Program-made: the position numbers and the translations under genes
Notes under the pieces: generated by a model
Told to the model about the DNA's origin: nothing
Seen by the model: only the letters and a program-made list of their open reading frames with translations
The model's database searches: none
Shown here: piece by piece, positions 1 to 6,284 of the stretch
Layout: the number at the start of each line of letters is the position of its first letter
Position numbering within the stretch: position 1 is the first letter of the stretch
Assembly: GCA_003601535.1 (NCBI GenBank)
Contig: PIXW01000081.1
Location: 1-7,030 of the forward strand
From: ANME-2 cluster archaeon
GTDB taxonomy: Archaea > Halobacteriota > Methanosarcinia > Methanosarcinales > Methanogasteraceae
DNA: 7,030 bases
Reading direction: 5' to 3'

Positions 1-708
1 AGTGAAACAATAACAGGATCTGTTGATGCAGTCAACCGGTTGCTGGACAGCACAAAGGTGGTCTTTCTGACGAATAACTCAACACAGAGCAGGGATGCGG
101 TCGCAGCAAAACTGAACGCATCTGGTATCCGATGCGCGGAGAGCAATGTAATCACTGCTGGCTATACTGCTGCTGTTTATATCAGGAAACGATACGGCAT
201 CAGCAGGATATATCCGATCGGCGAGGCAGGGCTGATCCAGGAACTGGAAGCACAGGGTCACCTGATCGGTGAAGATGCGAATTTTGTTGTGGCTGGTCTT
301 GATCGAAATTTTAATTACGAAAAATTGAGAATCGGTCTTCAAAATATCATGAACGGAGCAGAATTCATCGCAACGAACACCGATCCGGTTCTTCCCACCG
401 AACATGGCTTCCTGCCAGGCGCAGGCGCTATCGTACGTGCGCTTGAGACAGCGTCCGGAAGATCGCCGCTCGTTATGGGCAAACCAAACCCACCGATGAT
501 GGACATCGTGCTCGGCCATCCGGGAGTGAATGCAGAAGAATGTGTATTGATCGGTGATCGTCTCGATACCGATATTCTTGCTGGCATTCGATATGACATG
601 GAGACCGTGCTCGTGCTTTCGGGCGTTGAGACCGAAGAGAGTCTCAGGAGATCTGATATCAAGCCAGATGAGGTGATCGGAAGCATAGGGGAGATTTTCG
701 AGGTTTAA
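1..708 (+). CDS. HAD-superfamily (class IIA, NagD-like) sugar/glycolate phosphatase, 5'-truncated by the window edge
   Basis: The reading frame is open from base 1, so the gene starts left of the window; the first in-frame TTG (base 40) lies inside the conserved core and is not the real start. Seen: HAD motif II as LTNNST (bases 67-84), a C2-type cap region, the motif III lysine in MGKPNPPMM (around base 475-500) and motif IV as IGDRLDTDI (around base 550-575). The missing 20-25 N-terminal residues should carry the nucleophile motif DxDG, so the nucleophile cannot be checked here. Family knowledge: HAD-IIA enzymes are cytoplasmic Mg2+-dependent phosphatases acting on small phosphorylated metabolites (4-nitrophenyl phosphate, phosphoglycolate, sugar or nucleotide monophosphates). 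The exact substrate cannot be read from sequence. The stop at 706-708 lies 108 bases before the next gene, which has its own ribosome binding site; whether the two are co-transcribed is unclear. Confidence 0.9.
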   Translation, partial: SETITGSVDAVNRLLDSTKVVFLTNNSTQSRDAVAAKLNASGIRCAESNVITAGYTAAVYIRKRYGISRIYPIGEAGLIQELEAQGHLIGEDANFVVAGLDRNFNYEKLRIGLQNIMNGAEFIATNTDPVLPTEHGFLPGAGAIVRALETASGRSPLVMGKPNPPMMDIVLGHPGVNAEECVLIGDRLDTDILAGIRYDMETVLVLSGVETEESLRRSDIKPDEVIGSIGEIFEV

Positions 709-816
709 TACCCAGTTCACATCCAATTCACGATATGCTCAACAATCTGTGGTAATTCGAGATCAATCGCAAAAGATTTAACATCCGGACGTCAATGATA
801 CGTTCGAGGAATAATC

Positions 817-1941
817 ATGGTACAATATAAGATCCCAGTGATCCCTGGTGACGGCATTGGTCCGGAAATCATTGCAGAGGGCAGAAAGGTTCTGGATACG
901 GCAGGAGAGGTATACGGATTCGATATAGAATGGATCGAGTATCCGCATGGCGCAGATCATTATCTAAAAACAGGAGAACTACTGTCAGAGGACACGTTGA
1001 AGGAATTATCCGGGTATGATGCGATCTATCTCGGATCGGTCGGTGATCCCCGCGTTCCTCCAGGGGTGCTCGAACAGGGAATTTTATTGGCAGCACGATT
1101 TTATTTTGATCAATACATCAATTTGAGACCTGTAAAACTTTTGAAAGGTGTAGAAACTCCGCTGAAGGATAAAAAATCAGAAGACATCGATTTTGTCGTG
1201 GTGCGGGAGAACACTGAGGATCTGTATATCGGTGCTGGTGGCCGCGCTCTCGCCGGCAGAAGCAGCGGCACCGCTGAGATCGTGCGCAATCTATATCAGG
1301 TGAAATTCGATCTGGATATCGAGACCGATGCTGACGAAATAGCCTACCAGATAGGACTGATCAGCAAACGCGGCACCGAGCGAGTGATCCGATATGCATT
1401 CGAACTTGCGAGAGCGCAAAAGAAACACCTCTCATCAGTGGACAAGGCGAACGTGATGGCTGATATCTATGGATTCTGGAGAGAGATCTTCACATCGGTT
1501 GCAGACGAATATCCGGACGTAGATACGGATTTCAACTTCGTGGATGCCATCTGCATGTGGTTTGTTAAGAATCCGGAGTGGTTTGATGTGCTGGTCACGC
1601 CGAACATGTTCGGGGACATCATAACCGATCTCGGTGCGATGATCCAGGGAGGGCTCGGGCTCGCGCCAGGCGGAAACATCAATCCGGATGGCGTCTCCAT
1701 GTTTGAGCCGATACATGGAAGTGCGCCAAAGCACCGCGGCGAAAACAAGGTCAATCCGATCGCAACGATCTGGGCTGGTGCGATGTTAATCGAAGAGCTC
1801 GGCGAGCGCGATGCAGCTCATGCGATCGTGGATGCGATCGAAGAGAACCTGCTGGACGGAAGAGTAAAAACGTACGATCTCGGAGGATCATCGAGCACCA
1901 CCGACGTTGGGGATGATATCGCAGGAAGATTGCACGGATGA
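817..1941 (+). CDS. leuB: Isocitrate/isopropylmalate-family dehydrogenase (3-isopropylmalate dehydrogenase-like, LeuB/DmlA type)
   Basis: A 374-residue beta-decarboxylating dehydrogenase. It opens with IPGDGIGPE (9-17) and keeps the substrate and metal residues of the family: R94, R104 (NLRP), R130 and Y137 ([10 protein letters not shown]), K210 (VDKANV), and D243, D267 and D271 (FGDIITDLG). The segment [16 protein letters not shown] followed by [10 protein letters not shown] is most like actinobacterial LeuB and bacterial D-malate/tartrate dehydrogenases. The expected role is oxidative decarboxylation of 3-isopropylmalate in leucine synthesis; D-malate, homoisocitrate or isocitrate cannot be excluded. 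Two oddities are that the cofactor loop reads SAPKH (K305, H306) rather than the SAPD of NAD-dependent IPMDH, and that an insertion of about 23 residues lies in the arm region (about 145-185). The ATG at 817 has GAGGA at 806-810 with six bases between, supporting this start. The leuB symbol is tentative; membership of the family is not. Confidence 0.88.
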   Translation: MVQYKIPVIPGDGIGPEIIAEGRKVLDTAGEVYGFDIEWIEYPHGADHYLKTGELLSEDTLKELSGYDAIYLGSVGDPRVPPGVLEQGILLAARFYFDQYINLRPVKLLKGVETPLKDKKSEDIDFVVVRENTEDLYIGAGGRALAGRSSGTAEIVRNLYQVKFDLDIETDADEIAYQIGLISKRGTERVIRYAFELARAQKKHLSSVDKANVMADIYGFWREIFTSVADEYPDVDTDFNFVDAICMWFVKNPEWFDVLVTPNMFGDIITDLGAMIQGGLGLAPGGNINPDGVSMFEPIHGSAPKHRGENKVNPIATIWAGAMLIEELGERDAAHAIVDAIEENLLDGRVKTYDLGGSSSTTDVGDDIAGRLHG

Positions 1942-1944
1942 TCT

Positions 1945-1969
1945 CCTGACCTGTGCTGGTAAGGTCGGG
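1945..1969 (+). other. Hairpin just after the dehydrogenase stop codon
   Basis: CCTGACCT (1945-1952) pairs with AGGTCGGG (1962-1969), eight pairs with one T-G wobble around a nine-base loop, starting four bases after the TGA. No T tract follows, so it is not a classic terminator; it may protect or mark the mRNA 3' end. The loop sequence GTGCTG can also pair with CAGCAC at 1978-1983, giving an alternative fold. Confidence 0.35.
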
Positions 1970-2108
1970 ATGGTCGTCAGCACTTCGAGAAGCAGGCAGG
2001 AGGACGTACGATTCTGGTGGAGAGGGGGTTCGCAACAGATCCAGTCATCAGCACATCTTAACATGCCCTGTCCATAATTTCACTTTCACCCCGCTCTTGG
2101 ATCATTGA

Positions 2109-2116
2109 TTTATATA
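2109..2116 (+). promoter_or_regulatory. Archaeal TATA box (TTTATATA) not tied to a protein gene
   Basis: TTTATATA is an ideal archaeal box A and predicts transcription starting at about 2135-2140. The nearest plus-strand start codon with homology is at 2315, about 175 bases further on, and it has its own TATA-like box. This promoter therefore either drives a small RNA or gives the aminotransferase gene a long leader. Confidence 0.5.
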
Positions 2117-2135
2117 TGTGCGTTCAACGTGTGTA

Positions 2136-2207
2136 TCAAGGACTTGCACAGCCCTACACGATTCTGGGCAGACCTGCAGACTCCTTCCCCTCACTTTTTA
2201 TTTTTTT
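2136..2207 (+). ncRNA. Candidate small RNA of unknown class
   Basis: The inferred transcript starts 25-30 bases after the TATA box at 2109-2116 and could end in the T5-A-T7 tract at 2195-2207, the kind of U-rich tract at which archaeal RNA polymerase stops. If termination fails, the hairpin at 2231-2249 with T5 would be the next stop. The interior shows only weak pairing (GTGTA at 2131-2135 with TACAC at 2155-2159) and no C/D box motifs or tRNA fold. The case rests on promoter and terminator placement alone; both ends are estimates. Confidence 0.25.
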
Positions 2208-2230
2208 CTCTCACAGGAGCCGGTTCGAAG

Positions 2231-2255
2231 AGTTCTGGTGTCCAGAATTGTTTTT
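2231..2255 (+). terminator. Hairpin followed by T5, terminator-like
   Basis: TTCTGG (2233-2238) and CCAGAA (2242-2247) form a perfect six-pair stem around the loop TGT. A G-T and an A-T pair extend it outward, and T5 follows at 2251-2255. It lies upstream of the aminotransferase promoter and would stop transcription arriving from the left, either from the TATA box at 2109 or as read-through from the dehydrogenase gene. Confidence 0.5.
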
Positions 2256-2290
2256 GCCTTCCGGCACCATTCAAACATAGTTTTATGAGC

Positions 2291-2298
2291 CTATAAAT
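2291..2298 (+). promoter_or_regulatory. TATA-like box of the aminotransferase gene
   Basis: CTATAAAT lies about 20 bases before the ATG at 2315. No Shine-Dalgarno sequence is present in the AT-rich stretch before that ATG, so a leaderless or nearly leaderless mRNA is likely. The spacing is a few bases shorter than the usual 25-30, so the neighbouring TTTTATGA (2281-2287 region) could be the working box instead. Confidence 0.4.
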
Positions 2299-2314
2299 AA
2301 ATTCAATTATAACT

Positions 2315-3451
2315 ATGACATCATCACGACTGAATCTCATAGAGGAATCTGCGACACTTGCAATAGCAAGTCTTGCATCCGATCTTGCAAGACAGGGAAG
2401 GGATGTGATCACATTAAGTCTTGGCGAACCCGACTTTGCCACACCTGAATACATCTGTGAATCGGCTGTACGTGCGATGCGGAATGGCAAGACTCATTAC
2501 ACACCGAGCGCTGGCATTCCCGAACTTAAAGGAGCGATCGCAGAGAAACTTCGCACCGATAACGATATCGATGTCACATCCGATCAGATTCTCGTTACTC
2601 CAGGCGCAAAGCAGGCAGTATTCGAGGCAACACAGGCGGTACTCGATGAAGGAGACGAGGCGATACTGCTCGATCCATCATGGCTCACTTATGATGCATG
2701 CATCAGGTATGCTGGCGCTCGCAGTGTATGGGTTCCTGCTGATCGTGATTTTATGCCACTGGATATTGGAGATTATGTTACAGACAGAACAAAACTCATC
2801 ATCGTAAATAGCCCAGGTAATCCTTCTGGCGCGGTATTTGGTAAAAAAGACCTCGAAAATGTAGCAGATATCGCAATAGATTATGATATCATGGTGCTTT
2901 CCGATGAAATCTATGAGAAGATCATCTATGACAGAAGACACTTCAGTATCGGGTCTTTTGATGGAATGTACGATCGTGTGATCACGATCAATGGTTTCTC
3001 AAAATCTTATGCGATGACTGGCTGGCGTCTCGGATACATGGCAGCACCTGATGATATCATCAAAGCAGCACTAAAACTGCAATCACACTCGGTAAGCCAT
3101 GCAACATCCTTTGTTCAGTACGCTGGCATAACAGCGCTCTCCTCTGATCAGAGATCGATCGAGTCGATGGTGAAGGAGTTCAGAGCACGGCGGGATATTC
3201 TGGTCGATGGGTTAAACTCGCTTGGATTCGATTGTAAGAAGCCGTATGGCGCTTTTTATGTGTTTCTGGATGTTGCTGATTACGGAGGCGGGGATGCTGT
3301 TGCAGAACATCTGCTAAAAGATGCGTATATCGCAGTCACTCCTGGATCCGCATTTGGCCCCGGTAGTGGCGAGTTCATCCGCATATCATACTCGGCACCC
3401 AGAGATCGGATATATGATGCGCTGGAGCGAATCAAAAATACTATCGATTAA
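2315..3451 (+). CDS. aspC: Pyridoxal-phosphate class I aminotransferase, aspartate aminotransferase type
   Basis: A full-length 378-residue fold-type I aminotransferase close to the Thermus-type aspartate aminotransferase subgroup. Seen: SLGEPDF near the N-terminus (35-41), KTHYTPSAGIPELK (59-72), the ring-stacking W123, N169 in SPGNPSG, D197 and Y200 in LSDEIYE, the Schiff-base lysine K230 in GFSKSYAMTGWR with the phosphate-binding R238, and the carboxylate-binding R356 near the C-terminus. It should transfer the amino group between aspartate/glutamate and 2-oxoacids in the cytoplasm. Related enzymes also accept aromatic or other substrates, so specificity is inferred. The start matches the family (S-x-x-L-x-x-I-x-x-SATL). 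The last 11 bases overlap the 3' end of the opposite-strand response regulator gene, so the two mRNAs are complementary at their ends unless termination is immediate. Confidence 0.9.
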   Translation: MTSSRLNLIEESATLAIASLASDLARQGRDVITLSLGEPDFATPEYICESAVRAMRNGKTHYTPSAGIPELKGAIAEKLRTDNDIDVTSDQILVTPGAKQAVFEATQAVLDEGDEAILLDPSWLTYDACIRYAGARSVWVPADRDFMPLDIGDYVTDRTKLIIVNSPGNPSGAVFGKKDLENVADIAIDYDIMVLSDEIYEKIIYDRRHFSIGSFDGMYDRVITINGFSKSYAMTGWRLGYMAAPDDIIKAALKLQSHSVSHATSFVQYAGITALSSDQRSIESMVKEFRARRDILVDGLNSLGFDCKKPYGAFYVFLDVADYGGGDAVAEHLLKDAYIAVTPGSAFGPGSGEFIRISYSAPRDRIYDALERIKNTID

Positions 3452-4214
3452 CTCGAACAGAAAGAATACTGAACGTGGCGTAAGCCCGATCGCCGACTGC
3501 GAAGTGCTTATGGTCGAGCGTCTTTGTTGGTATATTTGCAGAAAGTTCGAATCCGCAGTCCAGTTTTACCTGCGAAACCGGATTTGATTGATTGATCTCC
3601 ACAATCGTTCCTTCCAGTTGATTTTCTGTGAAACCTGGTTCGGTGCGCAACTCGATGTCTTCAGGGTTTATGCGAAGTTCTACTCGCTCATCGACACTAT
3701 AATCTGATATCGCCTCGATTGCAGCGTTCTGTATCGTTATAACTGCGTGACCACCCTCATTGGATGCGATCGTTCCAGGAATCACATTCTCCTTGGCGAG
3801 TACGGAAACAGCCTTCTCCTGGGTTTTTTCTCTGGATGCTGAGACACGCTGGATCGTATCCAGCAGATCATTCACAGAAAATGGCTTGGTGATGTAATCC
3901 TGTGCTCCGGCATCCATCGCTCGATCGATGGTGTCTGGTGATCCGAGCGCGGAGATCGCAAGGATTCGCGCGTCCGGATCGTATCTCTTGAGTTCTCTTA
4001 TTACAGCGATCCCGTCCGCGTTCGGCATCACGATGTCCATGGTCACAATATCCGGTCGTAGCCCTGCATCCATAAGTTCGAGATACTTCGCAATCGCTTC
4101 CTCACCATCGGCTGCAACCCCTACAATCTCGTATCCTTCTGATGTTTCTACAATTTCTTCGAGCATTTCTCGCATATATTTTGCATCATCTACGATCATT
4201 ATTCTCCTTGGCAT
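3441..4214 (-). CDS. Response regulator: CheY-like receiver fused to a TOBE-type domain from an ABC transporter ATPase
   Basis: A 257-residue protein. Residues 1-125 are a complete receiver: acidic pair D9-D10, phospho-acceptor D60 (VTMDIVMP), S88, and K110 in ITKPF. The output part is not a DNA-binding HTH, GGDEF or CheB domain. Residues ~140-257 (ENVIPGTI, then RINPEDIEL at 181-189, EGTIVEI at 201-207, LDCGFEL at 218-224, VGDRAYATF at 240-248) follow the order of motifs in the C-terminal regulatory region of molybdate/tungstate and related ABC importer ATPases, ending in a TOBE OB-fold. No Walker A, Walker B or ABC signature is present. The usual FKA(S/T)xV end of TOBE is FSILSV here, so oxyanion binding is uncertain. 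A cytoplasmic phosphorylation-controlled ligand- or partner-binding regulator is inferred. The start at 4214 has a TATA-like box about 29 bases upstream and no Shine-Dalgarno sequence, suggesting a leaderless mRNA; M6 is an alternative start. No kinase gene is in the window. TATTTTTG follows the stop and may act as a U-tract terminator. Confidence 0.85.
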   Translation of the reverse strand: MPRRIMIVDDAKYMREMLEEIVETSEGYEIVGVAADGEEAIAKYLELMDAGLRPDIVTMDIVMPNADGIAVIRELKRYDPDARILAISALGSPDTIDRAMDAGAQDYITKPFSVNDLLDTIQRVSASREKTQEKAVSVLAKENVIPGTIASNEGGHAVITIQNAAIEAISDYSVDERVELRINPEDIELRTEPGFTENQLEGTIVEINQSNPVSQVKLDCGFELSANIPTKTLDHKHFAVGDRAYATFSILSVRVNR

Positions 4215-4239
4215 CGATATAATATTGAACTATAACCAG

Positions 4240-4247
4240 ATAAATAT
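4240..4247 (-). promoter_or_regulatory. TATA box of the response regulator gene
   Basis: Read on the minus strand the site is ATATTTAT, centred about 29 bases upstream of the A of the start codon at 4214. That predicts transcription starting at or within a few bases of the ATG, consistent with the lack of a Shine-Dalgarno sequence. Confidence 0.5.
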
Positions 4248-4279
4248 GTCGATAATATGAACGGATCACCCATAAGTTA

Positions 4280-4287
4280 CTTATAAT
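4280..4287 (+). promoter_or_regulatory. TATA box of the aIF2-gamma / PIN operon
   Basis: CTTATAAT (with TTATAA at its centre) predicts a start near 4308-4312, leaving a leader of about 22-26 bases that includes the GGAGG at 4319-4323. It lies about 35 bases from the divergent TATA box at 4240-4247, so the two promoters share a compact control region. Confidence 0.45.
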
Positions 4288-4318
4288 CGGCATGGATAGT
4301 ATGGTGTAGAATAAGACT

Positions 4319-4323
4319 GGAGG
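4319..4323 (+). promoter_or_regulatory. Shine-Dalgarno sequence that supports a TTG start
   Basis: GGAGG ends ten bases before TTG at 4334. No in-frame ATG or GTG fits the family's N-terminus better, and the residues after the TTG ([18 protein letters not shown]) match where archaeal aIF2-gamma proteins begin. Confidence 0.65.
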
Positions 4324-4333
4324 AAAAAAACGA

Positions 4334-5560
4334 TTGAAACAGCCCTGCGTTAACATCGGCATGGTAGGACATGTCGATCATGGAAAAACCACGCTTGTCA
4401 GCGCGCTATCCGGAGTGTGGACGGATCAGCATAGTGAGGAACTGAAACGGGGGATATCGATACGGTTGGGGTATGCGGATGTTACCTTCCGGAGATGCCC
4501 GAACTGCGAAGAGCCGCAATGTTATACCGTGGAGAAGATCTGTGCGCACTGTGGCGCTGAAACAGAAGAACTGCGTACCGTGTCATTTGTTGATTCGCCG
4601 GGTCATGAGACTCTGATGGCTACAATGCTATCCGGTGCTGCGATCATGGATGGTGCGGTGCTTGTCATTGCGGCAAACGAACCCTGTCCGCAGCCGCAGA
4701 CGAGCGAACATCTGATGGCACTTGACATCATCGGAATCAAAAATATCGTGATTGTGCACAATAAACTCGATCTTGTATCAAAAGAGGAGGCGGCAGAACA
4801 TTATAATGCCATAAAGGAGTTTGTAAAAGGCACGGTTGCAGAAGATGCTCCAATCGTTCCGATATCTGCGCAGCAGAAGATAAACATCGATCTTTTGATC
4901 CAGACACTCGAAGAAGAAATTCCAACCCGGTCACCTGATCTGGATAAGCCAGCCCGCCTCCTGATCGCACGATCGTTTGATGTCAACCGACCTGGCATAC
5001 CCCCTGAAAAGTTGACAGGCGGCGTTATCGGCGGCACGCTCAGCCAGGGTACCATACGTGTCGGCGATGATATCGAGACCAAACCCGGATGGCAGGTTGA
5101 GCAGATAGGTGATGTCAGATGGACGCCTATAGTGACACGTATTGTGAGTATCATCTCAGCCGGGAAAAAGCAGAAGAAAGCGACGCCTGGTGGACTCCTT
5201 GCAATAGGCACAACGCTGGATCCGGCAATGACCAAAAGCGATCGGCTCACGGGACAGGTTGCTGGTGAACCAGACACGCTACCTCGTGTCTGGGACGCAT
5301 TCAGCATGCATACCACCCTCCTCAAATGGGTTGTCGGATCGAGTGATAAAGCAGCGGTCGACCCCATTCATGCAAATGAGCCATTGATGCTGAACATCGG
5401 AACCGCAACCACCGTGGGCACTGTGACCGGTGCACACGGTGATGATGTTGATGTCAAACTGAAGCGTCCTGTATGCGCCGAGATCGGATCAAGGGTTGCG
5501 ATATCAAGGCGGATCGGAGCTAGATGGCGGCTGATTGGGGTGGGTGAACTGATTGGATGA
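4334..5560 (+). CDS. eif2g: Translation initiation factor 2 subunit gamma (aIF2-gamma), GTPase
   Basis: A complete 408-residue archaeal initiation factor GTPase, the core of the aIF2 heterotrimer that brings Met-tRNAi to the small ribosomal subunit. Seen: P-loop GHVDHGKT (12-19), a switch I region with [12 protein letters not shown] (39-50), a zinc-binding knuckle with C55/C58 and C70/C73, G3 DSPGH (87-91), G4 NKLD (143-146) and G5 SAQ (178-180), then the two beta-barrel domains typical of EF-Tu-like factors to the end. Length is normal for the family. The start is TTG with a clear GGAGG at 4319-4323. The stop codon overlaps the ATG of the PIN gene (ATGA, 5557-5560), so the two genes are almost certainly one transcript and probably translationally coupled. 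It is transcribed divergently from the response regulator gene. Confidence 0.97.
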   Translation: MKQPCVNIGMVGHVDHGKTTLVSALSGVWTDQHSEELKRGISIRLGYADVTFRRCPNCEEPQCYTVEKICAHCGAETEELRTVSFVDSPGHETLMATMLSGAAIMDGAVLVIAANEPCPQPQTSEHLMALDIIGIKNIVIVHNKLDLVSKEEAAEHYNAIKEFVKGTVAEDAPIVPISAQQKINIDLLIQTLEEEIPTRSPDLDKPARLLIARSFDVNRPGIPPEKLTGGVIGGTLSQGTIRVGDDIETKPGWQVEQIGDVRWTPIVTRIVSIISAGKKQKKATPGGLLAIGTTLDPAMTKSDRLTGQVAGEPDTLPRVWDAFSMHTTLLKWVVGSSDKAAVDPIHANEPLMLNIGTATTVGTVTGAHGDDVDVKLKRPVCAEIGSRVAISRRIGARWRLIGVGELIG

Positions 5561-5922
5561 GAATCATCCTCGACACCAATGCACTGATGGTGCCTGTTCA
5601 GTTTGGTGTCGATATCTTCTCAGAGCTTGCAACGCTTAATTTTGATGAGTATATCGTTCCATCCGGCGTGGTGTATGAACTTGAGCAGATCGCATCCGGT
5701 GCCGGCGCCAATCGAAATGCTGCCCGTGTTGCGTTATCCCTGCTAAATCGATGCAGGACAGTTGATCGTAAAGGAAATGTCGATGATGCGATACTGGAAC
5801 TCGCAATCGAGATGGATGTTGCAGTTTTTACCAATGATTCTGAACTGAAGAAAAGATTGCGCGATTGCGGTGTGAGCGTCGTATATCTGCGGCAGCGGAG
5901 TTATCTTGTCCGCATTCCATGA
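5557..5922 (+). CDS. PIN-domain ribonuclease-like protein (FCF1/Utp24-like archaeal type)
   Basis: A 121-residue protein made of a single PIN domain. The likely metal-binding acidic residues are D6 (ILDTNAL), E41 (VVYELEQI), D76/D77 (VDDAILELA) and D94 ([15 protein letters not shown]). This is the set expected for an Mg2+/Mn2+-dependent endoribonuclease. The ATG overlaps the aIF2-gamma stop by four bases, and GGTGA at 5543-5547 inside the upstream gene can serve as ribosome binding site. From memory, the aIF2-gamma/PIN pairing recurs in other euryarchaea, which favours a housekeeping role in rRNA or mRNA processing over a VapC toxin; no antitoxin gene precedes it. RNA target unknown. Confidence 0.88.
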   Translation: MRIILDTNALMVPVQFGVDIFSELATLNFDEYIVPSGVVYELEQIASGAGANRNAARVALSLLNRCRTVDRKGNVDDAILELAIEMDVAVFTNDSELKKRLRDCGVSVVYLRQRSYLVRIP

Positions 5923-5946
5923 GTTTTGGAAAAGATACGGCACGAT

Positions 5947-5977
5947 AAAAATAGCAGATGTGCTGTTGATCAGCACA
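5947..5977 (-). terminator. Hairpin terminator between two convergent genes
   Basis: TGTGCTG (5959-5965) and CAGCACA (5971-5977) form a perfect seven-pair stem around a five-base loop. Read on the minus strand it is followed after seven bases by T5 (5947-5951), so it fits termination of the 88-residue gene that ends at 5991. It sits in the 68-base gap between convergent genes, so the same hairpin may also help end the aIF2-gamma/PIN transcript, although only T3 follows on the plus strand. Confidence 0.55.
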
Positions 5978-5990
5978 CCCTTTACGTATT

Positions 5991-6257
5991 TCACCACATC
6001 CGAATGTATCTGACCAGTTCTTGTTTTGCCGGAAAGTTGGTCTCCAGCCGTCTGACCATCCTGTTGTACAGCGCGGTAAGCGATGGGAAACCCCATGGAT
6101 CGTCGAGATGGTGGATCGCCCATGTCGATGCCTGTCTCACATTCATCTGACCACTGTCAATGAACTCCACAGCGTCTTCTGCTATCTTATCGATGCCGGC
6201 GAGGTCGAGTTCACTCAGTTCTGCTTTCACTTCAACGGGTTGAATCGGTTCTATCAT
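5991..6257 (-). CDS. Small protein of unknown function, 88 residues
   Basis: I do not recognise this family. The start at 6257 is well supported: AGGAGGT lies at 6264-6270 with six bases between, and a TATA box lies further upstream. The protein is soluble, predicted mostly helical, acidic in its first half (many D/E up to residue ~35) and basic in the second half (arginines in NRMVRRL). It has no signal peptide, membrane segment or cysteines. W46 and W55 flank an IHHLDDPWGFPSL core that could be a recognisable family signature in a database search. The gene stands alone, convergent with the PIN gene and downstream of a transposase remnant on the same strand. A perfect 11-bp inverted repeat near its transcription start suggests dedicated control. 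Confidence 0.65.
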   Translation of the reverse strand: MIEPIQPVEVKAELSELDLAGIDKIAEDAVEFIDSGQMNVRQASTWAIHHLDDPWGFPSLTALYNRMVRRLETNFPAKQELVRYIRMW

Positions 6258-6263
6258 CCGTAT

Positions 6264-6270
6264 ACCTCCT
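6264..6270 (-). promoter_or_regulatory. Strong Shine-Dalgarno sequence of the 88-residue gene
   Basis: AGGAGGT on the minus strand, six bases from the ATG at 6257, is the best ribosome binding site in the window and fixes the start of the small gene. Confidence 0.75.
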
Positions 6271-6284
6271 ACCTATATGGTTTT

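Larger units (their letters stand above)
1942..2314. other. 373-base intergenic region without a credible protein gene
   Basis: No open frame here looks like a protein: the longest plus frame (2105-2296) has odd composition, no family resemblance and no ribosome binding site. The first ~100 bases are G-rich and could be decayed coding sequence. The second half holds a perfect TATA box (2109-2116), a T-rich tract (2195-2207), a hairpin plus T5 (2231-2255) and the TATA-like box of the aminotransferase (2291-2298). The 10-mer ACGATTCTGG occurs at 2008-2017 and 2158-2167. These parts are listed separately below. Confidence 0.7.

Noticed and set aside
40..42. TTG at 40 as the start of the phosphatase gene
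   Set aside because: The frame is open to base 1 and the conserved family sequence continues upstream, so the gene is truncated by the window.
79..726. 215-codon minus-strand open frame opposite the phosphatase gene
   Set aside because: It mirrors a gene with clear HAD motifs, has unremarkable composition and resembles no family.
2021..2045. T-loop-like GGTTCGCAAC, and GGTTCGAA at 2222-2229, as possible tRNA remains
   Set aside because: The flanking bases do not form a T stem, and no acceptor, D or anticodon arms can be found around either site.
2008..2167. Repeat of ACGATTCTGG at 2008-2017 and 2158-2167
   Set aside because: Only ten bases, two copies, no regular spacing; could easily be chance. 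No CRISPR-like array is present anywhere in the window.
2105..2296. 63-codon plus-strand open frame in the intergenic region
   Set aside because: Odd composition, no Shine-Dalgarno sequence, and it runs through the T tract and the terminator-like hairpin.
3928..4260. 110-codon plus-strand frame opposite the receiver domain
   Set aside because: Serine/isoleucine-rich shadow of the receiver coding sequence, without homology.
4801..5367. 188-codon minus-strand open frame opposite aIF2-gamma
   Set aside because: Serine/proline-rich shadow of a well-conserved gene, with no ribosome binding site or homology.
5557..6257. PIN gene and 88-residue gene as a toxin-antitoxin pair
   Set aside because: The genes are convergent with a terminator between them, and the PIN gene is locked to aIF2-gamma; known VapBC pairs are co-directional and usually overlap.
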